DNA of 21,394 nucleotides. Origin: Enteropsectra breve (Eukaryota; Microsporidia). Both the position numbers and the translations under genes were made by a program. Location of the stretch: the NCBI GenBank assembly GCA_024243835.1, contig JALPMN010000605.1:8640-30033 (forward strand), in the 5' to 3' direction. Of the stretch, positions 16,701 through 21,394 are shown piece by piece (the stretch's first letter is position 1; each line of letters starts with the position of its first letter). The notes beneath the pieces are model-generated. The model did no database searches and had not been told where the DNA came from. It saw only the letters and a list, made by a program, of their open reading frames with translations.

Positions 16701-16772
16701 GTCGAGATTTTTGATCGTAGTCTTTTCGCTGTAGCATTTAAAGCCGTCCATGACTACGTCTTTAATAAACAT
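13722..16772 (-). CDS. SMC2: SMC2, condensin core ATPase
   Basis: SMC2 pairs with SMC4 in condensin and compacts chromosomes for mitosis. The 1016-aa protein has all the parts of an SMC. Walker A is GMNGSGKSN (32-40). A long first coil arm (about 165-410) leads to a hinge (about 415-560) with FIDGVYGTVDENF, GGRAKFIICRDD and a late TLTGGK. The second arm runs to about 880. The C-terminal head has the signature LSGGQRS (near 928) and Walker B FYIFDEIDAALD (near 952). The N-terminus (MFIKDVVMDGFKCYSEKT and FIVMQGHITKILNMK) follows SMC2 rather than SMC1, SMC3 or SMC4. The protein is shorter than the usual 1170-1200 residues, mostly from shorter arms. GGCCC lies just before the ATG at 16772. Long Ser/Phe/Leu-rich frames on the opposite strand are antisense to the coils. 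Confidence 0.95.
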   Translation of the reverse strand: MFIKDVVMDGFKCYSEKTTIKNLDKSFTAITGMNGSGKSNIIDAIIFAFDLCSSKLMRVASLKELINIKRQDCSVTLVLDNRDKTKTPSGYDSHDMITITRQMNSEGISKYKINGTNSTKTTIEKFAAASGITNDFIVMQGHITKILNMKSGELRGMIEEAAGTKNYNAEKEKAKLQLEKKEAKLREAQDHLKRSINPFMNDMLAEKKLYEENRNYEIRKEEVLRELQHLENKKLSGKLSGLVAELKGSMDEFIQDNEELNDVEEKIREYGEDGIETDLVEIKTGINEEKMKLEDLLAVQLENAIAEKQNEQRKMESRRQERKYNKPELQEQEKILSKEMVSSEGLGKINELEALKQRRGRNSAELRQLEMAGVENRVNGKRTENSVEWISEMKNKIKENSSMQKRYEEKSDRMETYKAKFNYPFIDGVYGTVDENFLLTDNKYQEAIYTILGGRAKFIICRDDGIASGLLKSCDRRISCIPLNKITVFPEKNIRTNGISAISLLKYDRAYEKAFLHIFNNFYVFEDKREASKCCYENKVVCVTLDGTVYDPRGTLTGGKINIRVDVVSRAELQGMENELKEIRSSIMSAKEVAELQSTLSKIEKKNILEKELVGLNERISLLEKICSKSVDVHGELEKIRNLILLATEEENNENLLKKKIDKISLEIKAMENKNTGNKMKIAESMERLKDLQDVLKREELKNSSKKVSVKMIEGFDLRKKNLIKSTVGLKSKIKRLVGEINGMEDVIEVLKTAARNVKKHRSRENNENSFNKESYNESLGNLDKLTEQYYREFNINPEILEMEDEILSSEEINSMETRINVLKAQISAKPGRITMNPRNFELLEKNAALINDLEGKIQKLEQDKRDILRTIDVFNGYGVSENKRAFEHVNLMIGKFLRYFLPDADVKISEDYEIKVMIGTWKDSLTELSGGQRSLIALCLIFSMLTYKPAPFYIFDEIDAALDLNYTQGIGEIIKKEFGGAQFIVVSLKNNMFENANRIYKVFIQDLKPRVAQIK

Positions 16773-16774
16773 TT

Positions 16775-16779
16775 GGGCC
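16775..16779 (-). promoter_or_regulatory. GGCCC start-proximal motif of SMC2
   Basis: On the minus strand GGCCC lies two bases before the ATG, matching the microsporidian CCC signal seen on three other genes here. Confidence 0.5.
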
Positions 16780-17262
16780 TAAAATTTTTAAATCTAAAAT
16801 CACGTCGAGGATATTCCGGAATGCACTAGATGCTGTACATAAAACACATATAACAAAAGATAATGAAAGGTTTTAAGACTGAGCATTTTATTTTAAGTAT
16901 AATTTTATAATATGCAAAGGATTCAAATCGTTCAATGAACAATTGCCAATGAAGAGATAAGAATGAAAGTTTTCTCTTATCACAGGTTTTAGAAAAAAAT
17001 AGTTTTTTAATTTTTAATGTCAATATAAAGGTTACATAAGTGCTGTATTGCAAAGCATTTTATGCTTTTTTTAATTTTGCATTAAACTATATTGAACATC
17101 TGTTATCAGCCAATACGTATAAAGGAGAATGATTCTGAGAAGCGTCTACTTCAATAATATAACTGATTGGCTATTTTTGTACTCCTTAGTTTAAGGAGAC
17201 TATGCAGTGAAAAATAATGCGCCAATCAAATACACTGCTGAAGAAAGAGACCAATTATAAAT
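16780..17262. other. Divergent intergenic region between SMC2 and family B copy 1
   Basis: About 480 AT-rich bases with no supported gene. A TGATTGGCTATTTTT stretch lies at 17163-17177 and GCCAATCAAA at 17221-17230; similar CCAAT-like words occur near 388-400 upstream of the left-edge secreted gene. GATAAGA near 16955 and TCTTATC near 16975 form a short inverted repeat. These may be promoter elements. Confidence 0.35.
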
Positions 17263-17316
17263 GAGATTTAATATTCTGATCAACTATAAATAAAATATAT
17301 CCGTTATAAGCCTCAT
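17263..17316 (+). promoter_or_regulatory. Conserved leader of family B copy 1
   Basis: The 54 bases before the ATG align with the 55 bases at 19257-19311 before copy 2. Both start GAGAT-n-TAATATT, pass through an ATAAAAT-like word and share TCCGTTATAA about ten bases before the ATG. The similarity then continues into the coding sequence (ATGAAAATATTT). The leader probably carries the core promoter and fixes both starts. Confidence 0.55.
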
Positions 17317-18840
17317 ATGAAAATATTTGAACGAAATAGTATATCTTTACTCGCATGCATTATGCAGACAGATCTATGTAAAAGCACCGAAAACCCGTCA
17401 AACGAACTTGAAGCAGTAGACCATTCGATCATGACTGCACCAGTATTAATGAAGTTTTATTCTGGAGTCGTTGGCCAAATTGTAATGGAGTGTCAGAAAT
17501 GCAACAGTTCTGTATTTTTGATGAATTATTTGAAGGAAATGAACAAAAATATCCAGTGCCCTCGTTGTATGTATCCTTATACGCCTTCTTCAATCTTAAA
17601 TGATATGGTCTTTGCTTTTGATGATACCATCTATCAGTCTGGAGGCATTAGTTTAGCCGAGTATCAAAGTATTTTAAAAATATTCGATATGAAACTTAAC
17701 TTAGATTTTATAGCCTATTACTTTCAAGTAATGAGCCCTATTAAACAGTGGAAGGAAAATGAGTTCTGTGATAAGCTCGTTAATTTCTTTAATAGCTCAG
17801 AATCTGCAAAATGCCCAATAAAAACTAATGATATTAAAAGATATTTTAGCAGAAAACAAATGAAACCAGATATAAATGATAATTTAGCGGTTATTCTTGA
17901 TATTCATTCTGAGCTGGCTGAAATACCGGCAAACCTATTTTTAGAGCAGCATTATGAATCAAAGCAAGAGGATATGCGGATCAGGACTTTCATGCATGAT
18001 ATGTTTGAATATTTGATACGCCTTCCAAAAAGCTATCCCCTGGCCAAAAGAGGCTGCTTTCAACTTATATTTTCATATTTCTGCGGAAAAAGAAGAGTTT
18101 CAGTGGATAAGGTAAATGGTCTTGTTGCAGGTTTAGAAGAAAATAATCTTATCCATGAGCGCTTACTTTTGGAAGAAATCTATTTCAGTATCTCAGGGCT
18201 GATTAAAACAACTGATATTATTCTTGTTATGGAAATATTCAGTGGCACACCATATAAGACAGAAGATTCGGATACCTTGAGACGCCTGAATAAAGACCCC
18301 ATACTAAAGCACCATCCATTTACCCAATTGCTGGAATCACTGCACTTTAAGGCAGCATTTCCAGACTATGACAGAAATAATGATCTTGACTATTACGCAA
18401 AGTTGGCAGTGTGTGACACGGCTTTTAATATGAGGGATTTCGGGGAATATGCCTTAAGTTGCGAGGACAGTGAGCGCAAAGCACGTTGGCACGATATCTG
18501 GAAAACTGTTGGATTCAGTGTATGGGAAGACAAAATCAAACAGACAATGGCAAAAATGGTAGTATCTGAGCTTTTTGCTGAAATCCTTATTTTCTCTCCC
18601 GATGAGTTTGTCTTGTATTTGATTGCAACAAAGACATTAGATAATTACGAATGGTATAAACCGCTGCAAGAAGATTTGGAAAAGGATCTACTACAGAATG
18701 ATACTTTTAGCATATCGATATTAAAAGAAATGAAAGATTTACATAAATCTTTACAAAAAAGGCTTTCAAAGCTCAAGAAAAAACTAGCTGATAAAGCCGC
18801 CAAAGACTATCCAAACGTGACTACATTGCTACTGGAATAA
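17317..18840 (+). CDS. Family B copy 1: zinc-ribbon-like secreted candidate (function unknown)
   Basis: The protein has 507 aa. Residues 1-21 occupy the signal peptide position seen in copy 2, but here the core is weak (MKIFERNSISLLACIMQTDLC). A short variable linker follows, then LMKFYSG and four cysteines spaced C59-x2-C62-x18-C81-x2-C84 (CQKC...CPRC), a zinc-ribbon-like arrangement. The long remainder is mostly helical. The most conserved segments with copy 2 are LNLDFIAYYF, EFCDKLVNFF, LLEEIYFSISG, IILVMEIFSG, LKHHP, DLDYYAKL and VGFSVWEDKIKQ. The C-terminus is lysine-rich (KRLSKLKKKLADKAAK). No catalytic motif is recognised. AATAAA overlaps the stop. The zinc site and the tandem family suggest a host-directed or binding protein; this is inference. 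Confidence 0.75.
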   Translation: MKIFERNSISLLACIMQTDLCKSTENPSNELEAVDHSIMTAPVLMKFYSGVVGQIVMECQKCNSSVFLMNYLKEMNKNIQCPRCMYPYTPSSILNDMVFAFDDTIYQSGGISLAEYQSILKIFDMKLNLDFIAYYFQVMSPIKQWKENEFCDKLVNFFNSSESAKCPIKTNDIKRYFSRKQMKPDINDNLAVILDIHSELAEIPANLFLEQHYESKQEDMRIRTFMHDMFEYLIRLPKSYPLAKRGCFQLIFSYFCGKRRVSVDKVNGLVAGLEENNLIHERLLLEEIYFSISGLIKTTDIILVMEIFSGTPYKTEDSDTLRRLNKDPILKHHPFTQLLESLHFKAAFPDYDRNNDLDYYAKLAVCDTAFNMRDFGEYALSCEDSERKARWHDIWKTVGFSVWEDKIKQTMAKMVVSELFAEILIFSPDEFVLYLIATKTLDNYEWYKPLQEDLEKDLLQNDTFSISILKEMKDLHKSLQKRLSKLKKKLADKAAKDYPNVTTLLLE

Positions 18841-18841
18841 A
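18836..18841 (+). terminator. Candidate polyadenylation signal AATAAA overlapping the stop
   Basis: AATAAA spans the last sense codon and the TAA stop of family B copy 1, the same layout as at the MscS gene (4506-4511). Confidence 0.4.
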
Positions 18842-19256
18842 TTTTTCTTAAAGGTGTTTTATTGGGTCTATGGCTATGAAAAGGTAGGTTTTAGACTAAC
18901 TATATTATGTGCAGTTTTTAAATCAGTTTATTCTCTAAAATTGATTTCCTTAAACCCTTAATAGTGTTTAAAGACAAACCCATATTGTACGCCATTAAAA
19001 TTGTTATTTAAATCCGAAATACAGTATTTTGCCTTAAAAACTAATTATAAATTCATTAAACTATTTAATGCTTTTCTAACGGATTAATTTTCAGTTTACA
19101 GAGTTTTTATGTTTAGCAATAGAGAATTTAAAAGGCTATTTAGAAATCAAAAGATGTTGAAAGAATTGCATTTTAAGCATATTTTTTCTATGCTAAGCAA
19201 CAATATTTTCCATGTATTTTGCAAATCTATAAGTACTAACGGATTCGGCTTTAATT
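18842..19256. other. Spacer between the family B copies, no gene seen
   Basis: About 415 very AT-rich bases with no convincing frame, RNA gene or repeat. It differs from the region upstream of copy 1 except for the last 55 bases before the next ATG. Confidence 0.4.
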
Positions 19257-19311
19257 GAGATCTAATATTTGAGCTCATCAATTGATAAAATTTTTCCGTT
19301 ATAAACCGTTT
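19257..19311 (+). promoter_or_regulatory. Conserved leader of family B copy 2
   Basis: This aligns with 17263-17316, including TCCGTTATAA close to the start. It shows that translation starts at the ATG at 19312 and not at the in-frame ATG at 19282, which falls inside the leader. Confidence 0.55.
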
Positions 19312-20811
19312 ATGAAAATATTTCAACGAATTTTTGTGCTTCTGCTCTCACATTTGGTACAAACAGGACTATGTGCATGTTTAAGTGAGTCATCAAAACA
19401 ACAGGAATGCAAAGTGATGGCATCCCATGCATCCCGGCCTAGGCCGGTAACAATGAAATTTTACTCTGGAATGTGCGAAGGGATTGCAATGGAGTGCCAA
19501 AAATGCCGTAATTCCATGTGGTTAGAAAGCTACGCAGAGAGAAGGAAAGACAGGGCTGAGTGTCCTCGCTGCACATATCCCCATACGTTTTCTTCTGTCC
19601 TAAACGATATGGTTTTTGCTTTGAACGAAATCATTTACCAGTATACTGACATTACTTTAACCGAATATCGGAGTATATTGAACGTCTGTGAGCTAGAGCT
19701 AAACTTGGATCTTATAGCTTACTATTTTCTTGTAATGGGCCCAATTAAACGGTGGAAAGGGAACGAGTTCTGTGATAAGCTCGTGAACTTTTTCAAAAGC
19801 TTAAATTCAAAAGTATCTTTAATAGAAATCAGTGATATTGTGAAATACTTTAATCATGATCAATCAAATGCTGGTCTAAATGATAACTTATCACTAATTC
19901 TTGATATTCACTCTAAACTGACTGAAATACATGCCAATTTGCTTGCACAGCAGCACTTAAAAACTGCGTATGAAGAACTATGGATAAAGCATCTCATGTA
20001 TAGATACTTTAAGCAGTTGATAAACTTACCAAATGACTATACGCTCGCCAGAAGAAGTTGCTTGCAACATATATTCAGATATTTTTGTGAGCGAAGAAGA
20101 ATATCAGTTGAGAGTATAAAAAGCCTTGTTGCAGATTTAGAGAAAAATAATCTCACTCAAGAACGAAAGCTTTTGGAAGAAATTTATTTCAGTATCTCTG
20201 GAAAGTTTAAAACAATTGATATTATTCTTGTTATGGAAATATTCAGTGGCAACCCATATGAGAATGACCAATTTGGTGTCTTGAGATACCTGAAAAAAGA
20301 TTCTATACTGAAACACCATCCACTTAGGCAGCTTGCTGACTCATTATCTCCTGAATCAGCCATAGAGAAAAATCACAATGATAAGGATCTTGACTATTAC
20401 GCAAAATTGGTAGTTGTAAATACTGTTTTCGATATGAATGATTTTGGAAGATTTGCCTTTTATCATAAATATAGAACGCTTTTCTCAAATTGGCACCTTA
20501 TCTGGAAAAAAGTTGGATTCAGTGTTTGGGAAGACAAAATAAAACAATCCCTGGAAAGAAGGATATCCACAGCTCTTTTAGACGAAATCTTCATTTTATC
20601 TTCTTGTGAATTTGTTGAGGAATTGACTAAAAAGAGGACACTTGAAAAATACGATGATTATGTGAATCTACAAAAAGTTATGGAGGCCGATTTAATGAAA
20701 AAAGAATTACAGGGCACTTCTATATCAAGTCCATCTAAGGAAATAAGAATACCACTTGCAAAGAAGATTTCAAAGATCATGACAAAAAATAATGTTAAAA
20801 TATTACCCTAA
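19312..20811 (+). CDS. Family B copy 2: zinc-ribbon-like predicted secreted protein (function unknown)
   Basis: The protein has 499 aa from the ATG at 19312. Residues 1-21 form a convincing signal peptide with the core IFVLLLSHLVQTGLC. After a Cys- and Ser-containing linker come TMKFYSG and the four-cysteine motif C62-x2-C65-x18-C84-x2-C87 (CQKC...CPRC), with the same spacing as copy 1. The body is collinear with copy 1, with near-identical blocks around LLEEIYFSISG, IDIILVMEIFSG, LKHHPLRQL and VGFSVWEDKIKQ. The C-terminus is basic but different from and about ten residues shorter than that of copy 1. Only 22 bases separate its stop from the A-rich frame that follows, so an insertion next to the gene may have replaced its original 3' flank. 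Same candidate role as copy 1, unproven. Confidence 0.8.
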   Translation: MKIFQRIFVLLLSHLVQTGLCACLSESSKQQECKVMASHASRPRPVTMKFYSGMCEGIAMECQKCRNSMWLESYAERRKDRAECPRCTYPHTFSSVLNDMVFALNEIIYQYTDITLTEYRSILNVCELELNLDLIAYYFLVMGPIKRWKGNEFCDKLVNFFKSLNSKVSLIEISDIVKYFNHDQSNAGLNDNLSLILDIHSKLTEIHANLLAQQHLKTAYEELWIKHLMYRYFKQLINLPNDYTLARRSCLQHIFRYFCERRRISVESIKSLVADLEKNNLTQERKLLEEIYFSISGKFKTIDIILVMEIFSGNPYENDQFGVLRYLKKDSILKHHPLRQLADSLSPESAIEKNHNDKDLDYYAKLVVVNTVFDMNDFGRFAFYHKYRTLFSNWHLIWKKVGFSVWEDKIKQSLERRISTALLDEIFILSSCEFVEELTKKRTLEKYDDYVNLQKVMEADLMKKELQGTSISSPSKEIRIPLAKKISKIMTKNNVKILP

Positions 20812-20833
20812 ATTATATATTATTACAGTATAA

Positions 20834-21394
20834 ATGGAGGGACAGAGCGAGAAAGCAGAAATACAAAAATCCGAAGAAAGAAACAAAAACACACCAAAAA
20901 CGGAAGATAAAAAAGACGCTAATAAAGAAGTAACCATAATAGAAACAACCATAAACCCAAAAGAATCTGAAAACACGCCAAGGGCAATAACACTGAAAGC
21001 AATAATTGAAGAAACATCCGAAAAGAGCAAGATAGAATGGCCAGGATCAGTAATGAAAAATATAAAGAAAAGACTAGAACGCATGCCAAGGGGAGGATGG
21101 GAATCTCTATTAAGAAGCTATAATGAAAAATTTGAAGGAAATTGTGAGATGAAAGAATTTAAAAATATTTGCAAGAGAGAAGACTACAAAGAAAATTTAT
21201 CAGAAAATAAAACTAAAAGACGTAAACATAATGAAGTAAAAGACAAAATACAAATCGAAGCAATAATTGATAATACACTTATAAGAAATGCGATGAAAGC
21301 TTTTGAAGAAAATATCGAAATAATAGGAAAAATGACAATGAACGAAAGAATGAAGACAAAAAAGATACCGAACATACTACTAGAAAAAGAACTA
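20834..21394 (+). CDS. 5' part of a large A-biased ORF, possibly a retroelement (runs off right edge)
   Basis: An ATG at 20834 opens a frame of 187 codons with no stop before the edge. The product is highly charged and rich in Lys, Glu, Asn and Ile, with low-complexity sequence at the start (MEGQSEKAEIQKSEERNKN). A more structured stretch follows (RLERMPRGGWESLLRSYNEKF), then a Lys/Glu-rich region. The coding strand is strikingly A-rich and T-poor compared with neighbouring genes, a bias common in retrotransposons. No reverse-transcriptase motif or zinc knuckle is reached in the window. I infer the N-terminal region of a non-LTR-type or other retroelement; a charged host gene is the alternative. 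The window also holds a likely RT remnant at 9302-9423. Confidence 0.5.
   Translation, partial: MEGQSEKAEIQKSEERNKNTPKTEDKKDANKEVTIIETTINPKESENTPRAITLKAIIEETSEKSKIEWPGSVMKNIKKRLERMPRGGWESLLRSYNEKFEGNCEMKEFKNICKREDYKENLSENKTKRRKHNEVKDKIQIEAIIDNTLIRNAMKAFEENIEIIGKMTMNERMKTKKIPNILLEKEL

Noticed and set aside
16826..17053. 75-codon minus-strand frame upstream of family B
   Set aside because: It is rich in K, I, F and L as expected from chance in AT-rich DNA, and has no motif or leader.
19282..19311. Upstream ATG of family B copy 2 adding 10 residues
   Set aside because: It falls inside the leader conserved with copy 1, whose homologous start is the ATG at 17317.
1..21394. CRISPR arrays, bacterial operons, riboswitches or rRNA
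   Set aside because: No regularly spaced repeats, Shine-Dalgarno sites or rRNA segments are visible; the gene set is eukaryotic.

Overview
The window looks like part of a microsporidian genome. The protein-coding genes are compact, apparently intronless and AT-rich. Those I can recognise are eukaryotic, but most are clearly shorter than their yeast or animal counterparts: SMC2 at 1016 aa, a gamma-tubulin complex protein at 579 aa and a SAS-6-like protein at 367 aa. Several housekeeping genes carry a CCC/GGCCC block just before the ATG, a known microsporidian start-proximal signal. I cannot name a genus.

Layout. The left edge (about 1-312, minus strand) holds the N-terminal part of a predicted secreted protein and contains a perfect 30-bp palindrome. 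After a roughly 760-bp gap with a possible decayed reading frame come the conserved genes: a SAS-6-family coiled-coil protein (1073-2176, -), a fungal-type MscS mechanosensitive channel (2623-4506, +) and a gamma-tubulin complex component (4680-6419, -). Next is a tandem pair of ~725-aa predicted secreted paralogues, called family A here (6836-9013 and 10143-12326, both +). The 1.1 kb between them holds degenerate reading frames, including a likely non-LTR reverse-transcriptase remnant. An unrecognised 258-aa gene follows (12521-13297, +), then a possible small spliced gene (13407-13702, -) and the condensin ATPase SMC2 (13722-16772, -). The right side holds a second tandem pair of secreted paralogues with a CxxC-x18-CxxC zinc-ribbon-like motif, family B (17317-18840 and 19312-20811, +). 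A strongly A-biased open frame starts 22 bases after family B copy 2 and runs off the right edge; it may be the 5' end of a retroelement.

Biology. Three genes act in mitosis: the SAS-6-like protein, the gamma-tubulin complex component and SMC2. The rest are mostly candidate host-interaction proteins in small lineage-specific tandem families, mixed with retroelement debris. Two start-proximal signatures are visible: CCC-type on four conserved or housekeeping genes, and distinct, pair-specific leaders on families A and B.

The most interesting points are the following. A SAS-6 head domain, including the Phe needed for head-to-head oligomerisation, occurs in a lineage described as lacking centrioles. 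Families A and B are undescribed as far as I can tell, and in each pair one copy has a weakened signal peptide. A palindrome lies inside a secreted-protein gene. A candidate 86-nt intron lies in a small gene downstream of SMC2.
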